Assembly: GCF_001428845.1 (NCBI RefSeq) | Contig: NZ_LMIU01000026.1 | Coordinates: 1 to 64,000 of the forward strand | DNA length: 64,000 bases | Direction: 5' to 3' | From: Achromobacter sp. Root83 | GTDB taxonomy: Bacteria > Pseudomonadota > Gammaproteobacteria > Burkholderiales > Burkholderiaceae_B | In this document: piece after piece, positions 8,489 through 19,773 of the stretch | How the letters are laid out: every line of letters starts with the position of its first letter | Position numbering within the stretch: the stretch's first letter is position 1 | Notes under the pieces: model-generated | Database searches by the model: none | Told to the model about the DNA's origin: nothing | What the model saw: the letters and a program-made list of their open reading frames with translations, nothing else | Made by a program: the position numbers and the translations under genes

Positions 8489-8781
8489 TGGGTCGCGTCA
8501 ACCTGATCGTTGCGGCTTTGCTGATGCTGTCGGCCATTTCCCTGGTCACCAGCCGGTATCAGTCGCGCCAGCTTTTCGTGGAGCTGGGCCGCGATCAGGC
8601 GCATGCGCGTGACCTGGAAACCAATTGGCGGCGCCTGCAGCTCGATCGCGCCGAGCTTGCCCGCAACGCGCGGGTGGACGCGATTGCCCGCGACGGCCTG
8701 AAGATGATCTCCATCGTTCCGGACCGCACGCTGTATATGAATCAGGCGCCGCTTCCCGCTCCGGCCGGGGGCGCCCAATGA
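8488..8781 (+). CDS. ftsL: Cell division protein FtsL
   Basis: A 97-residue bitopic membrane protein: a short N-terminus, one hydrophobic helix at about residues 5-22 and a periplasmic heptad-like segment (SRQLFVELGRDQAHARDLE) expected to form a coiled coil with FtsB. FtsL belongs to the FtsQLB complex that activates septal wall synthesis. Sequence conservation is weak in this family; the call rests on size, topology and the invariant position between rsmH and ftsI. It overlaps both neighbours (TAATG at the start, ATGA at the end). Confidence 0.88.
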   Translation: MGRVNLIVAALLMLSAISLVTSRYQSRQLFVELGRDQAHARDLETNWRRLQLDRAELARNARVDAIARDGLKMISIVPDRTLYMNQAPLPAPAGGAQ

Positions 8782-10508
8782 AGCGCGTTCCCTTCTTCGA
8801 CAACCCCGTGCTGCGCGGGCAATTGCCCACGTGGCGCGCACGCCTGGTGCTGATCCTGCTGTTCGGCGGGTTCACGGTGCTGGCCGGCCGCGCGCTGTTC
8901 CTGCAAGGCTTGTCGACGGAGTTTCTGCAGCAGCAGGGCGAGCGCCGCTATGAGCGCACGCTTACGCTGGCCGCCACGCGCGGCAAGATCATGGACCGCA
9001 ACGGCGCGGTCCTGGCCTCCAGCGTGCCCGCGCGCGCCATCTGGGCGATTCCCGAAGACGTCAAGCAAGCCACGCCGGGCCAGATCGACGCTCTGGCCAA
9101 GCTGCTGGAAACGCCGGCGGGTGACTTGCGCCGTCGTCTGGTCGACGAGGACAAGAACTTCGTCTACCTGAAACGCCAGGTCTCGATGGACGTGGCCGAC
9201 AAGATCAAGCAACTGGGACTGCCGGGCGTGCATCAGCAGCCCGAAACCCGCCGCTACTACCCGGACGGCGACGTGATGGCCCATGTGGTGGGCTTCAACA
9301 GCGTCGAGGACCAGGGCCAGGAAGGCGTTGAGCTCACCTTCAATCAGCAGTTGTCGGGGCGGCCGGGCAGCCGGCGCGTCATCAAGGACCGGTTGGGCCG
9401 CGTGATCGAGGACGTCCAGGCCGCCACCTTGCCCGTGGACGGACGCGACTTGCGCCTGTCCATCGATACGCGCCTGCAGTATCTGGTGTTCAAGGCATTG
9501 AAGGACGCCATGGACAAGCACCAGGCCAAGGGCGCGACCGCCGTCGTCCTGGACGTGCATACCGGCGAAATCCTGGCACTGGCCAACGTTCCGACCTTCG
9601 ACCCGAACAAGCGCGAGACCTTCCACGGTTCCAATCTGCGCAATCAGGCCATTACGGACACCTTCGAACCCGGCTCCATCATGAAGCCGTTCACCGCCGC
9701 GCTGGCGCTGGAACTCGGCCGCATCACCACGTCGACGCTGTTCGAGACCGGCAATGGCCGCTTCACCTATCAGGGCAGCACCATCAGCGACGTGAGCCGC
9801 AACGGCACGCTGGACGTGGCGGGCGTGCTGCGCAAGTCCAGCAACATCGGCATGACGATGATCTCCGAGAAGCTGGAATCCCGCGAGATGTGGGATCGCT
9901 TCACGGAGTTGGGACTGGGCCAGGCGCCTCAGGTGGGATTCCCGGGCGCGGCGCCCGGCCGTCTGCGTCCCTGGGACCGCTGGCGCCTGATCGAAAAGGC
10001 CACGATGGCCTATGGCTACGGTCTGTCGGTGTCGCTGCTGCAGGTGGCGCGCGCCTATACGGTGTTCGCCCGCAACGGAGACATGGTGTCGCTGACCCTG
10101 GTCAAGCGCGACAGCGATCCCACCAGCGTCAAGATCTATACGCCCAAGACGACCGCAACGGTGCGCGCCATGCTGGAGGCCGCGACGGGCCCCGAGGGCA
10201 CCAAGGCCGCGCAGGTGCAGGGCTATCGCGTGGCTGGCAAGAGCGGCACCGCGCGCAAGATCGTGGATGGCAAGTACAGCATGCAGCGTTACCGGAGCTC
10301 TTATGTGGGCTTCGCCCCGGTGTCGGACCCCAAGATCGTGGTGGCCGTGTCCATCGACGAGCCGACGACCGGCGGCTACTACGGCGGCGCGATCGCCGCG
10401 CCCGTGTTCTCTCATATCGTGGGGGGGAGCCTCAGGCTGATGGGGGTGCGGCCGGACGCGCCATTTGAATCCACGATTGTTGCTGGTCTCAAGGAGCCAG
10501 GCAGATGA
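8778..10508 (+). CDS. ftsI: Septal peptidoglycan transpeptidase FtsI (PBP3)
   Basis: A class B penicillin-binding protein that cross-links septal peptidoglycan. In 576 residues: a transmembrane anchor at about 22-43, a non-catalytic pedestal domain with RGKIMDRNG, and the transpeptidase domain with the catalytic serine in SIMK (about residue 299), SSN (about 354) and KSGT (about 487). The start ATG overlaps the ftsL stop as ATGA and the stop overlaps murE-murF in the same way. Its partner polymerase FtsW is encoded downstream. Confidence 0.96.
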   Translation: MKRVPFFDNPVLRGQLPTWRARLVLILLFGGFTVLAGRALFLQGLSTEFLQQQGERRYERTLTLAATRGKIMDRNGAVLASSVPARAIWAIPEDVKQATPGQIDALAKLLETPAGDLRRRLVDEDKNFVYLKRQVSMDVADKIKQLGLPGVHQQPETRRYYPDGDVMAHVVGFNSVEDQGQEGVELTFNQQLSGRPGSRRVIKDRLGRVIEDVQAATLPVDGRDLRLSIDTRLQYLVFKALKDAMDKHQAKGATAVVLDVHTGEILALANVPTFDPNKRETFHGSNLRNQAITDTFEPGSIMKPFTAALALELGRITTSTLFETGNGRFTYQGSTISDVSRNGTLDVAGVLRKSSNIGMTMISEKLESREMWDRFTELGLGQAPQVGFPGAAPGRLRPWDRWRLIEKATMAYGYGLSVSLLQVARAYTVFARNGDMVSLTLVKRDSDPTSVKIYTPKTTATVRAMLEAATGPEGTKAAQVQGYRVAGKSGTARKIVDGKYSMQRYRSSYVGFAPVSDPKIVVAVSIDEPTTGGYYGGAIAAPVFSHIVGGSLRLMGVRPDAPFESTIVAGLKEPGR

Positions 10509-13354
10509 GCGCCAAAGGCTTCCTCTCTTCCCCTGTCGCCACGGTTGCTGAAATCGTGGCGTGGTTGCATGCGCGCGTAGCGTTGACCGCGCATCTCAAG
10601 CTGGACTCGCGCGATATCGAGCCGGGCGATGTGTTCGTCGCCTGCCCGGGGCTGTCCAGCGACGGACGTCTCTATATGGACAAGGCGTTGGCGCTGGGCG
10701 CCAGCGCGGTGCTGTTCGAAGCGCCCGCCAGCGATGCCATCCAGGCGATGTCGGCGGAGGCCGCCGTGCTGCCCGTGACCGGCCTGCGCGCACTGCTGGG
10801 CGAACTGGGCGACACCTGGTACGGTCGCCCGTCGGCCGCGCTGGCGGTGGTGGCGGTGACCGGCACCAATGGCAAGACCTCTTCGGTTCAATGGATCGCC
10901 CACGCGCTGAGCCGCAATGACAAGGCCTGCGGCACCATCGGCACGCTGGGCGCGGTGCTGCCCGACGGCCGTACGCTGGGCGGCGACCTGACGACTCCCG
11001 ATGTGCTGACGGTGCACCGCACGCTTGCCGCGATGCGCGATGCCGGGGCAAGGGCAGTCGCGATGGAGGCGTCGTCTATCGGCATCGAGCAGGGCCGGAT
11101 GGACGGCGTGCGCGTGGCGCTGGCCGCGTTCACGAACCTCACGCGCGACCACCTCGACTATCACGTCACGATGGAGCGCTATGAAGAGGCGAAGGCGCGC
11201 CTGTTCCGCTGGCCTGGCCTGACAGCCGCCGTGATCAACGCCGATGACGAGGCCGGGCGCCGGCTGATCGCCAGCCTGCCCGCCGGCGTCTCCCCAATGG
11301 GCTACAGCCTGAGCGACGATCCCGCGATTCCCGCCGCCATGCGCGCGCGCGACCTGCAGGCCACGTCCCAGGGCCAGATCTTCACGCTGGTCTCGCCGCA
11401 CGGCGAAGCCCAGATCGTGACGCGCCTGCTGGGCGCGCACAATGTCTCGAATCTGCTGCTCGTGGCGGGCGTGCTGTACAAGCTGGGCCTGCCGTTCGCG
11501 CAGATCGCGCGCGAACTCGCGGCGACCGACCCCGTGGACGGCCGTCTTCAAACCGTCGAGCCGGTGCCGGTGAGCCACCAGGCCCGAGGCCCGCTGGTGG
11601 TGGTGGATTACGCGCACACGCCGGATGCGTTGTCGCGCGCGCTGCTCGCGTTGCGCGCCGTGGCCGTGGCGCGCTCGGGCCGCCTGATCTGCGTGTTTGG
11701 TTGCGGCGGCGAGCGCGATCCGGGCAAGCGGCCGGTGATGGGCGGCATCGCCGCCGAACTTGCCGACCATGTGGTGGTGTCCAGCGACAACCCCCGCACC
11801 GAGTCGCCCGAGGCCATCGTCGAACAGATACTTGCCGGTGTTCCTGAATCCGCCCGCGCCGACGTTCAAGTCGACCGCGCGCGCGCCATCCTGCAGACCG
11901 TCTGGGCGGCGTCCCCGGAAGACGTGGTGCTGCTGGCGGGCAAGGGCCACGAAACCTATCAGGACATCGGAGGGGAAAAGCTGCCCTTCGACGACCGCGA
12001 ATGGGCGCGGCTGGCGCTGCTGCTGCCGCAGGTCAAAGGCGTGTCCACGGATACGCGCCGGGTCGGCGAGGGTGAATTGTTTGTCGCGCTGGTGGGCGAG
12101 AATTTCGACGCGCACCATTATCTGGATCAGGCGCAGGCGCGCGGCGCATGTGCCGCCGTCGTGGCGCATCCGGTGCCCGACGCCGGGCTGCCGCAATTGG
12201 TGGTGGGCGATACCCGCGCCGCGCTGATGCGCATCGGCGCCGCCTGGCGTGCGCGGTTCACGCTGCCCGTGGTGGCCGTGACGGGCAGCAACGGCAAGAC
12301 GACCACCAAGGAAATGATCTCGGCCATGCTGGCCGAATGGCAGGGCGAGGCGGGCCGTCTGGCCACCGCCGGCAATCTGAACAATGACATCGGCGTGCCG
12401 CTGACCTTGCTGCGTCTGCGCCCGGAGCATTGCGCCGCCGTGTTCGAACTGGGCATGAACCATGCCGGCGAGATCGCGCAGTTGGCAGCCATCGCGGCGC
12501 CGACGGTGGCGCTGGTCACCAACGCCCAACGCGAGCACCAGGAATTCATGCATTCCGTGGAAGCGGTCGCGCATGAGAACGGGGCTGCGATTTCGGCATT
12601 GCCGGAGGACGGCGTGGCCGTCTATCCGGGCGACGAACCCTATTCGGGAATCTGGGATGCGCTGGCCGGCGCGCGCCGCGTGCTGCGCTTCGGCCTGCAA
12701 CCCGGCCTGGACGTCTACGCAGAACAGATCATCGCGGAAGTGGATGCGACGCGGTGCCGCGTGGTGACGCCGGTCGGCACGGCAGACCTGGCATTGCCGG
12801 TGCCCGGCCTGCACAACTTGCGCAATGCCTTGGCGGCGATCGCCAGCGCCATCGCCGCGGGGGCGCCGCTTGAGAGCGCGGTGCGCGCGTTGGCGGGTTT
12901 TGCGCCCGTCGCCGGCCGCATGCAGCACAAACCAATGAGTGACGGAACGTTGCTCATCGATGACACCTACAATGCCAACCCCGATTCGGTTCGCGCGGCC
13001 ATTGATGTGCTGGCGCGTATCGCCGGCACGCGCGTTCTGGTGCTGGGCGACATGGGCGAAATCGGGGACAACGGCCCCGCCATGCACGCAGAGGTGGGCA
13101 ATTACGCGCGTGAGCATGGGCTCGACGCGCTCATTACGCTAGGCGAAGCCAGCCGGGCGGCAGCCGCCGCATTCGGCCCCGGCGCGCACGCCTGCGCATC
13201 GGTAGACGAAGTCGTTGCCGCCTTGCGCGGCTTGCGCCCGTCCTGCGTATTGGTAAAGGGATCGCGCTTTATGCGCATGGAGCGGGTAGTGACGGCTTTT
13301 TCTTTGAATGACGGGACGGCGGCCAAGGGGCAGGGAGAACACCATGCTGCTTGA
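10505..13354 (+). CDS. murE-murF: Fused MurE-MurF: UDP-MurNAc-tripeptide synthetase / D-Ala-D-Ala ligase
   Basis: One 949-residue frame carries two Mur ligases that act in turn: MurE adds meso-diaminopimelate to UDP-MurNAc-dipeptide, MurF adds D-Ala-D-Ala. The MurE half has the ATP loop [10 protein letters not shown] near residue 119 and the diaminopimelate-selecting DNPR near residue 427; the MurF half begins around residue 515 with [17 protein letters not shown] and has [13 protein letters not shown] near residue 592. The junction has no stop or start and little linker. A fused MurE-MurF is known in Bordetella, so this is a lineage trait. It overlaps ftsI by 4 bases and mraY by 11. Confidence 0.95.
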   Translation: MSAKGFLSSPVATVAEIVAWLHARVALTAHLKLDSRDIEPGDVFVACPGLSSDGRLYMDKALALGASAVLFEAPASDAIQAMSAEAAVLPVTGLRALLGELGDTWYGRPSAALAVVAVTGTNGKTSSVQWIAHALSRNDKACGTIGTLGAVLPDGRTLGGDLTTPDVLTVHRTLAAMRDAGARAVAMEASSIGIEQGRMDGVRVALAAFTNLTRDHLDYHVTMERYEEAKARLFRWPGLTAAVINADDEAGRRLIASLPAGVSPMGYSLSDDPAIPAAMRARDLQATSQGQIFTLVSPHGEAQIVTRLLGAHNVSNLLLVAGVLYKLGLPFAQIARELAATDPVDGRLQTVEPVPVSHQARGPLVVVDYAHTPDALSRALLALRAVAVARSGRLICVFGCGGERDPGKRPVMGGIAAELADHVVVSSDNPRTESPEAIVEQILAGVPESARADVQVDRARAILQTVWAASPEDVVLLAGKGHETYQDIGGEKLPFDDREWARLALLLPQVKGVSTDTRRVGEGELFVALVGENFDAHHYLDQAQARGACAAVVAHPVPDAGLPQLVVGDTRAALMRIGAAWRARFTLPVVAVTGSNGKTTTKEMISAMLAEWQGEAGRLATAGNLNNDIGVPLTLLRLRPEHCAAVFELGMNHAGEIAQLAAIAAPTVALVTNAQREHQEFMHSVEAVAHENGAAISALPEDGVAVYPGDEPYSGIWDALAGARRVLRFGLQPGLDVYAEQIIAEVDATRCRVVTPVGTADLALPVPGLHNLRNALAAIASAIAAGAPLESAVRALAGFAPVAGRMQHKPMSDGTLLIDDTYNANPDSVRAAIDVLARIAGTRVLVLGDMGEIGDNGPAMHAEVGNYAREHGLDALITLGEASRAAAAAFGPGAHACASVDEVVAALRGLRPSCVLVKGSRFMRMERVVTAFSLNDGTAAKGQGEHHAA

Positions 13355-14513
13355 GATCGCCCGTCTGCTTTCCGATGATGTGCGCGCCCTGGGCGTGTTC
13401 GAATACATCACCCTGCGCGCCGTCCTGGCGTGCGCGACGGCCTTGCTGATCGGCCTGGTCGCGGGACCGCGCGTGATCCGCAAGCTGACCGAAATGAAGA
13501 TCGGCCAGGCGGTGCGTGCCTATGGCCCGGAAACCCACCTGGTCAAGACCGGCACCCCCACGATGGGCGGCGTGCTCATCCTGATCTCCATTGCGATCAG
13601 CACCCTGCTGTGGGCCGACTGGACCAACCGCTTCGTGTGGGTCGTGCTGCTGGTGACCTTCGGCTTTGGCTGGATCGGCTGGCGCGACGATTACCGCAAG
13701 GTGGTCTATCGCGATCCCGAGGGCATGCCGGCACGGCAAAAATTCTTCTGGCAAGCCACCATCGGCATGGTGGCCGCGGTGTATCTGGCGTTCGCGGTAT
13801 CCGCGCCCGCCAATACCGAGCTCTGGCCCTTGTTCAAGGCCTGGGTCGGCAGCGGCTTCACGATGGCCTTGCCCACCCGCGCCGACCTGATCGTGCCGTT
13901 TTTCAAGACGGTGAGCTATCCGCTGGGCGTGCTGGGTTTCGTGGCGCTGACGTGGGCGGTGATCGTCGGCACCAGCAATGCCGTGAATCTTACGGACGGC
14001 CTGGATGGGCTGGCGATCATGCCCACCGTGATGGTCGGCAGCGCGCTCGGCATCTTCGCCTACGTGGTCGGCCGCGTGGACTATTCGAAGTATCTGCTGT
14101 TTCCCTACATTCCCGGCGCGTCCGAATTGATGGTGCTGTGCGCAGCGATTGGCGGCGCCGGCCTGGCATTTTTATGGTTCAACGCGTATCCGGCGCAGGT
14201 CTTCATGGGCGATGTCGGCGCACTCGCGCTGGGCGGCGCTTTGGGCACGATCGCGGTCATCGTGCGCCAGGAGATCGTGCTGTTCATCATGGGCGGTGTC
14301 TTCGTGGTCGAAACCCTGTCGGTGATGATCCAGGTGACGTGGTTCAAGTACACGAAGCGACGTTATGGAACAGGTAGACGCATCTTCCGCATGGCGCCGT
14401 TGCATCATCACTTTGAAGTGGGCGGCTGGAAAGAAACCCAGGTGGTCGTGCGTTTCTGGATCATCAGCATGATGCTGGTGCTGATTGGCCTCTCTACCCT
14501 GAAGTTGCGATGA
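13344..14513 (+). CDS. mraY: Phospho-MurNAc-pentapeptide translocase
   Basis: MraY makes lipid I by moving phospho-MurNAc-pentapeptide to undecaprenyl phosphate in the inner membrane. The 389-residue polytopic protein shows KTGTPTMGG, the Asp-rich [27 protein letters not shown] and the C-terminal MAPLHHHFE, all conserved catalytic or substrate-binding segments. Length is slightly above E. coli (360). Its ATG at 13344 lies inside the murE-murF 3' end with GGGAG just upstream. Confidence 0.97.
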   Translation: MLLEIARLLSDDVRALGVFEYITLRAVLACATALLIGLVAGPRVIRKLTEMKIGQAVRAYGPETHLVKTGTPTMGGVLILISIAISTLLWADWTNRFVWVVLLVTFGFGWIGWRDDYRKVVYRDPEGMPARQKFFWQATIGMVAAVYLAFAVSAPANTELWPLFKAWVGSGFTMALPTRADLIVPFFKTVSYPLGVLGFVALTWAVIVGTSNAVNLTDGLDGLAIMPTVMVGSALGIFAYVVGRVDYSKYLLFPYIPGASELMVLCAAIGGAGLAFLWFNAYPAQVFMGDVGALALGGALGTIAVIVRQEIVLFIMGGVFVVETLSVMIQVTWFKYTKRRYGTGRRIFRMAPLHHHFEVGGWKETQVVVRFWIISMMLVLIGLSTLKLR

Positions 14514-16042
14514 ATATGATGGAAACCTCCCGCGTTGACGCGCCGCTCGTCCTGATCCTCGGATTGGGCGAGACGGGTGTCGCCGCCGCACGCTGGTGCG
14601 CCCGTCAGGGCGCCCGCTTGCGCGTGGCCGACACGCGCGCCGAACCGGGCGGGCTGGCCGCGCTGCGGGAAGCGCTGGCGCAAAGCGACGTGGAATATCG
14701 CCTGGGTTGCGACGAGTCCTTCGCCACGGAATTGCTGGACGGCGTGGATCAGGTGGTGTTGAGCCCGGGACTGGCCCCCACGCAATCCCCCGCGGCGAAC
14801 GTGCTGCGCGAGGCCGAGGCCCGTGGCATCGAAGTCGTCGGCGAAATCGAATTGTTCGCGCGGGCGCTGGCCGATCTGGCAGAGACGCGCGAGTACCGGC
14901 CGCGCCTGCTGGCCGTGACGGGCACCAACGGCAAGACGACCGTCACCGCATTGACCCGCCAACTGATCGAGGCCAGCGGTCTCTCCGTTCTGGCGGCGGG
15001 AAATATCAGCCCCGCGGCGCTTGCCGCGCTGACGGATGCGCTGGACACCGACACGCTGCCGCAGGTGTGGGTGCTGGAGTTGTCCAGCTTCCAACTGGAA
15101 ACCACGCGCACGCTGATGGCCGACGCGGCCGTCGTGCTCAATGTCACGCAGGACCATCTGGATTGGCATGGCGGCATGCAAGCCTATGCGCAAGCCAAGG
15201 CGCGCCTCTTGAAGATGGCGCGCGTGGCCATCGTCAATCGCGACGATTCCTGCACCGTGGATATGGTGCAGACGCTGAACGCGCTGAACGTGCGCAGTTT
15301 CGGCCGCGCCGTGCCGGAACTGGTCGGCGACATGGGCCTGGAACTGGGGCAGGGCGTGGCCTGGCTGGTGGCCTGCGAGCCTAGCGATTTCGACGAACCC
15401 GCGCCGCCCGTGCGCCGCAAGAAGGACGCGCCCGAACCGGTGCGCGCCAAGGGCCGCATGAGCCGCCTGATGCCCGTCGATGCCTTGCGCATCCGCGGCA
15501 TCCACAATGCCTTGAATGCGCTGGCTGCATTGCAGCTTGCGCGCTGCCTGGACCTGGGCTGGGGCGCCATGCTGCGCGCGCTGCGCGAGTATGCGGGCGA
15601 ACCGCATCGCGCGGCTTTCGTGCGCACGATCGGTGGCGTGGACTACATCAACGACAGCAAGGGCACCAACGTGGGCGCCACCGTGGCCGCGCTGGAAGGC
15701 CTGGGCCAGCCGGTGGTGCTGATCGCCGGGGGTCAGGGCAAGGGCCAGGATTTCTCTCCGCTGATTCCCGTGGTGTCGCGCCATGCGCGCGCGGTGATGC
15801 TGATTGGCGCCGACGGCCCGGAGATCGGCCGCGTGCTGGCCGCAACCGGCGTCAAGTGCGTGCCGGCGGAATCTCTTCATGCCGCGGTGCGCGGCGCGGC
15901 CGAGCTGGCGCAACCGGGCGATGCCGTGCTGTTGTCGCCCGCCTGCGCCAGCCTCGACATGTTCCGCAACTATCCGCACCGCGGGCAGATGTTCGTGGAA
16001 GAGGTCGAAGACCTGGCCCGCGACCGTGGGGAGGTGGCATGA
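14510..16042 (+). CDS. murD: UDP-MurNAc-L-alanine:D-glutamate ligase
   Basis: MurD adds D-glutamate to UDP-MurNAc-L-Ala in the cytoplasm. In 510 residues: an N-terminal Rossmann domain ([16 protein letters not shown]), the ATP loop [13 protein letters not shown] near residue 138, [10 protein letters not shown], and the C-terminal [15 protein letters not shown]. It is longer than E. coli MurD (438), mainly through a charged, Pro-rich insert at about residues 295-323 ([17 protein letters not shown]). ATGA overlap with mraY; its stop overlaps an 18-codon frame leading to ftsW. Confidence 0.96.
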   Translation: MNMMETSRVDAPLVLILGLGETGVAAARWCARQGARLRVADTRAEPGGLAALREALAQSDVEYRLGCDESFATELLDGVDQVVLSPGLAPTQSPAANVLREAEARGIEVVGEIELFARALADLAETREYRPRLLAVTGTNGKTTVTALTRQLIEASGLSVLAAGNISPAALAALTDALDTDTLPQVWVLELSSFQLETTRTLMADAAVVLNVTQDHLDWHGGMQAYAQAKARLLKMARVAIVNRDDSCTVDMVQTLNALNVRSFGRAVPELVGDMGLELGQGVAWLVACEPSDFDEPAPPVRRKKDAPEPVRAKGRMSRLMPVDALRIRGIHNALNALAALQLARCLDLGWGAMLRALREYAGEPHRAAFVRTIGGVDYINDSKGTNVGATVAALEGLGQPVVLIAGGQGKGQDFSPLIPVVSRHARAVMLIGADGPEIGRVLAATGVKCVPAESLHAAVRGAAELAQPGDAVLLSPACASLDMFRNYPHRGQMFVEEVEDLARDRGEVA

Positions 16043-16095
16043 GCCGCAATCCCGCTCCCATCGCGACGGCGCGCCGCGCAGAGGCTGTGCAATGA
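16039..16095 (+). CDS. 18-codon coupling ORF between murD and ftsW (hypothetical)
   Basis: An ATG overlapping the murD stop (ATGA, 16039-16042) opens an 18-codon frame, [18 protein letters not shown], whose TGA (16093-16095) overlaps the ftsW ATG, again as ATGA. It fills the only sizeable gap between consecutive dcw genes in the stretch from murE-murF to ddl. It may serve only to hand ribosomes from murD to ftsW; I claim no peptide function. Confidence 0.35.
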   Translation: MSRNPAPIATARRAEAVQ

Positions 16096-17285
16096 GCCTG
16101 ATCGCCGATCTCACCGCCAGCGTCAATGCCGTACGGCCCGGCCGTACCCGCATGCGCAATTTCGATCTGCCGCTGGTCATCGCGGCATCGACGTTGCTGC
16201 TGCTTGGCTTGCTGATGGTGTATTCGGCATCGATCGCGCTGGCCGACGGTCCGCGCTATGCATCCTATGGCCGCTATTACTTCGTGATCCGCCATGCGGT
16301 ATTCGTGAGCGTCGGGCTGGTCGGCGCCGCCGTGGTCCTGGCGATTCCCATCCGAGTCTGGCAGCGGATGGCGGTACCGCTGTTCGTGGTGGCGATCGTC
16401 CTGCTGGTCGCCGTGCTGATCCCCGGCATCGGCCGCGAAGTCAACGGCGCGCACCGCTGGATCCCGCTGGGTCCGCTGAATTTCCAGCCGTCCGAACTGA
16501 TGAAGCTGGCCGCCTTGCTCTACGCCGCCGATTACACCGTGCGCAAGCAGGAGCACATGCAGGCGTTTGCGCGCGGCTTCCTGCCGATGGCGGTCGCGCT
16601 GGCCGGCGTGGGCATGCTGCTGCTGCTGGAGCCCGACCTGGGCGCCTTCATGGTGATCGTGGCTATCGCCATCGGCATCCTGTTCCTGGGCGGCATCAAC
16701 GGCAAGTACTTCAGCAGCCTGCTGGCGGTGCTGGTGGGTACGTTCCTGATGCTGATCTGGCTGTCGCCCTGGCGCCGCGCGCGCCTGTTCGCGTACCTGG
16801 ATCCCTGGAACGAAGACAACGCCTACGGCAGCGCCTATCAGCTTTCGCACTCGCTGATCGCGCTGGGCCGTGGAGAATGGCTGGGGGTGGGCCTGGGCGC
16901 AAGCGTCGAGAAGCTCCATTACCTTCCCGAAGCGCATACCGACTTCCTGATGGCCGTGGTGGGCGAGGAACTGGGCTTTGCTGGCGTCATGCTGGTGATC
17001 TCGCTGTTCGCCATCATCGTCTACCGCGGTTTCGACATCGGCCGCCAGGCCATCGCGATGGAACGCACGTTCGCGGGCCTGGTCGCGCACGGCGTGGCGA
17101 TGTGGTTTGGCGTGCAGTCGTTCATCAACATGGGCGTCTGCCTGGGGCTGCTGCCCACCAAGGGCCTGACCTTGCCACTGATGAGCTACGGCGGTTCGGG
17201 CGTGGTGATGAACCTCTGCGCGCTGGCGATGATGATCCGGGTCGACGTGGAAAACCGCATCATGATGCGCGGGGGGCGGGTATGA
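16092..17285 (+). CDS. ftsW: Septal peptidoglycan glycosyltransferase FtsW
   Basis: A SEDS-family polymerase of 397 residues that builds septal glycan strands from lipid II with FtsI. About ten hydrophobic segments are visible, and family motifs include [19 protein letters not shown], the EPDLGAFMV region carrying the catalytic Asp, [34 protein letters not shown] and [20 protein letters not shown] 16092 was chosen because it overlaps the preceding short frame and gives a normal N-terminus. ATGA overlap with murG. Confidence 0.95.
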   Translation: MSLIADLTASVNAVRPGRTRMRNFDLPLVIAASTLLLLGLLMVYSASIALADGPRYASYGRYYFVIRHAVFVSVGLVGAAVVLAIPIRVWQRMAVPLFVVAIVLLVAVLIPGIGREVNGAHRWIPLGPLNFQPSELMKLAALLYAADYTVRKQEHMQAFARGFLPMAVALAGVGMLLLLEPDLGAFMVIVAIAIGILFLGGINGKYFSSLLAVLVGTFLMLIWLSPWRRARLFAYLDPWNEDNAYGSAYQLSHSLIALGRGEWLGVGLGASVEKLHYLPEAHTDFLMAVVGEELGFAGVMLVISLFAIIVYRGFDIGRQAIAMERTFAGLVAHGVAMWFGVQSFINMGVCLGLLPTKGLTLPLMSYGGSGVVMNLCALAMMIRVDVENRIMMRGGRV

Positions 17286-18370
17286 ACGCCGCTGCGATGA
17301 CTCCCCGCACCATCCTGATCATGGCTGGCGGCACCGGCGGCCATATCATGCCGGGCCTGGCCGTGGCCGATGTGTTGCGCGAACGCGGCTGGCGCGTGCT
17401 GTGGCTGGGCAATCCCGAAAAAATGGAGGGCAGGCTGGTGCCGCCCCGCGGTATCGAGCTGGTACCCCTGCGCTTTCAGGGCGTGCGCGGCAAGGGCGCA
17501 TCCGCGCTGCTGAAGCTGCCTTTTCTTCTGCTGCGCGCTTTCGCGCAAGCCTGGTCGCGCCTGTCCGACGTGCGTCCCGACGTGGTGCTGGGCATGGGCG
17601 GCTATGTGGCGTTTCCGGGCGGCGTGATCGCCGCGCTGCGCGGCACGCCGCTGGTAGTGCACGAACAGAACGCCGTCGCCGGCACCGCGAATAAATGCCT
17701 GGCGAAGATGTCGCGCCGCGTGCTGAGCGGTTTCCCCGGCGTCCTGCCGAAGGGCGAGGCGATGGGCAACCCGGTGCGCGCCGACCTGTGCGCCTTGCCG
17801 GACCCGGCCCAGCGCTATGCCGGCCGCAGCGGCGCGCTGCGCGTGCTGGTCGTGGGCGGAAGCCTGGGGGCGCAGGCGCTCAATACCGCCGTGCCGCAGG
17901 CGCTGGCGCGCTTGCCGCTCGACAGCCGGCCGATGGTGGTCCATCAAGCCGGCGAACAACATTTACCCGCGCTGCAGCAAGCCTACGCCCAGGCGGGCGT
18001 GACGGCGGATTGCCGCGCATTCATCGATGACATGGCGGGCGCCATGGCCGACGCGGATCTGCTGATCTGCCGCGCGGGCGCCATGACGGTGTCGGAAGTG
18101 GCCGCGGCGGGCGTCGCGGCGCTTTTCGTGCCGTTCCCGCATGCGATCGATGACCATCAAACCGCCAACGCGCGCTTCCTGAGCGACGCGCAGGCCGCTT
18201 GGCTGCAGCCGCAGACCGCCATGACGCCCGAGTGGCTGGCGGACTGGCTCGCCCAGCGTTCCCGACAAGAACTGCAGGCCGTTGCCGTTCGGGCCCGCGC
18301 TCATGCGCGCCCCGACGCGGCGGCCCATATCGCCGACGTCTGTGAACAAGCAGCGGGGCGTTCATCATGA
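17282..18370 (+). CDS. murG: UDP-GlcNAc:lipid I GlcNAc transferase
   Basis: MurG converts lipid I to lipid II at the cytoplasmic face of the inner membrane. The 362-residue GT28 enzyme has the N-terminal glycine-rich [55 protein letters not shown] and the C-terminal sugar-nucleotide site [16 protein letters not shown] with [13 protein letters not shown]. Start and stop overlap ftsW and murC by ATGA. Confidence 0.97.
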   Translation: MNAAAMTPRTILIMAGGTGGHIMPGLAVADVLRERGWRVLWLGNPEKMEGRLVPPRGIELVPLRFQGVRGKGASALLKLPFLLLRAFAQAWSRLSDVRPDVVLGMGGYVAFPGGVIAALRGTPLVVHEQNAVAGTANKCLAKMSRRVLSGFPGVLPKGEAMGNPVRADLCALPDPAQRYAGRSGALRVLVVGGSLGAQALNTAVPQALARLPLDSRPMVVHQAGEQHLPALQQAYAQAGVTADCRAFIDDMAGAMADADLLICRAGAMTVSEVAAAGVAALFVPFPHAIDDHQTANARFLSDAQAAWLQPQTAMTPEWLADWLAQRSRQELQAVAVRARAHARPDAAAHIADVCEQAAGRSS

Positions 18371-19773
18371 AACACAGAATTCAACATATCCATTTCGTGG
18401 GCGTGGGCGGCTCGGGCATGAGCGGCATCGCCGAAGTGCTGCTCAACCTGGGCTACACGGTCAGCGGTTCCGATCTGAACGAGTCGGCCGTGACGCGCCG
18501 CTTGGCGGGCCTGGGCGTGAAGATCTCGATCGGCCACGTTGCCAGCAACGTCACCGGCGCTGGCGCCATCGTGACGTCCACGGCGGTGGCGGGCGACAAC
18601 CCCGAAGTGATCGCGGCGCGTTCCGCGCGCATTCCGGTGGTGCCGCGCGCCATCATGCTGGCCGAGCTGATGCGCCTCAAGCGCGGTATCGCCGTGGCCG
18701 GCACGCACGGCAAGACCACCACGACCAGCCTGGTGGCCAGCGTGCTGGCCGCCGGCGACCTGGACCCGACGTTCGTCATCGGCGGCCGCCTGAATTCGGC
18801 CGGCGCCAACGCGCGGCTGGGGCAGGGCGACTACATCGTGGTCGAGGCCGACGAATCCGACGCCTCGTTCCTGAACCTGCTGCCGGTGATGGCCATCGTG
18901 ACCAACATCGATGCCGATCACATGGATACCTATGGGCACGATGTGGCGCGCCTGAAAAGCGCCTTCATCGAGTTCACGCAGCGCCTGCCTTTCTATGGCA
19001 GCGCGGTGGTTTGTTCGGACGACGCGAATGTGCGCGAGATCATGCCGTTCATTTCGCGTCCGATCACGACATACGGGCTGAACCCGGAAGCGCAGGTGCG
19101 CGCCTACGAGGTGCAGGCGGAAGGCACGCGCATGCGTTTCAACGTGCAGCGCACGCATAGCGACACGCTGCTGCCACCCCTGCAGGTCGAACTGAACCTT
19201 CCCGGCCTGCATAACGTGCGCAACGCGCTGGCCGCGATTGCGGTGGCGACCGAGCTGGGCGTTTCCGATAACGCGATCTGCGAGGCGCTGGGTGCATTCA
19301 AGGGCGTGGGCCGCCGCTTCACGCAGACGGGCGATTTTCCGGTGCCGGCCAACCATGGCGGCGGCACGTTCACCGTGATCGACGACTATGGTCACCACCC
19401 CGTGGAAATGGCCGCCACCCTGGCCGCCGCGCGCGGCGCCTGGCCGGACCGCCGCATCGTGCTGGCCTTCCAGCCGCACCGCTACACCCGGACGCGGGAT
19501 TGCTTCGAAGACTTCGTGCGCGTGCTCGGAACCGCCGACGCCGTGCTGCTGACCGAGGTCTATGCCGCCGGAGAGCCGCCGCTGGTGGCCGCGGACGGAC
19601 GCGCCCTGTCGCGCGCATTGCGCGTGGCCGGCAAGGTCGAGCCGGTGTTCGTGGAAGACGTGGCCGAACTGCCGCAGGCGATGGTGGATTTTGTGCGTGA
19701 CGGCGACGTCGTCATTGTTATGGGAGCGGGTTCGATCAGCAAGGTCCCCGCCCAGGTAGGAGAGCTGGCATGA
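18367..19773 (+). CDS. murC: UDP-MurNAc:L-alanine ligase
   Basis: First amino-acid-adding enzyme of the peptidoglycan precursor pathway. The 468-residue protein begins with the Rossmann segment [19 protein letters not shown], has the ATP loop [12 protein letters not shown] near residue 112, [23 protein letters not shown] and the C-terminal DDYGHHPVE. Length and order match the family. It overlaps murG and ddl by ATGA. Confidence 0.97.
   Translation: MKHRIQHIHFVGVGGSGMSGIAEVLLNLGYTVSGSDLNESAVTRRLAGLGVKISIGHVASNVTGAGAIVTSTAVAGDNPEVIAARSARIPVVPRAIMLAELMRLKRGIAVAGTHGKTTTTSLVASVLAAGDLDPTFVIGGRLNSAGANARLGQGDYIVVEADESDASFLNLLPVMAIVTNIDADHMDTYGHDVARLKSAFIEFTQRLPFYGSAVVCSDDANVREIMPFISRPITTYGLNPEAQVRAYEVQAEGTRMRFNVQRTHSDTLLPPLQVELNLPGLHNVRNALAAIAVATELGVSDNAICEALGAFKGVGRRFTQTGDFPVPANHGGGTFTVIDDYGHHPVEMAATLAAARGAWPDRRIVLAFQPHRYTRTRDCFEDFVRVLGTADAVLLTEVYAAGEPPLVAADGRALSRALRVAGKVEPVFVEDVAELPQAMVDFVRDGDVVIVMGAGSISKVPAQVGELA

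Noticed and set aside
10412..13117. Minus-strand open frame of 901 codons opposite murE-murF
   Set aside because: Same reason: antisense to a proven Mur ligase fusion, no domain signature, composition typical of an artefact.
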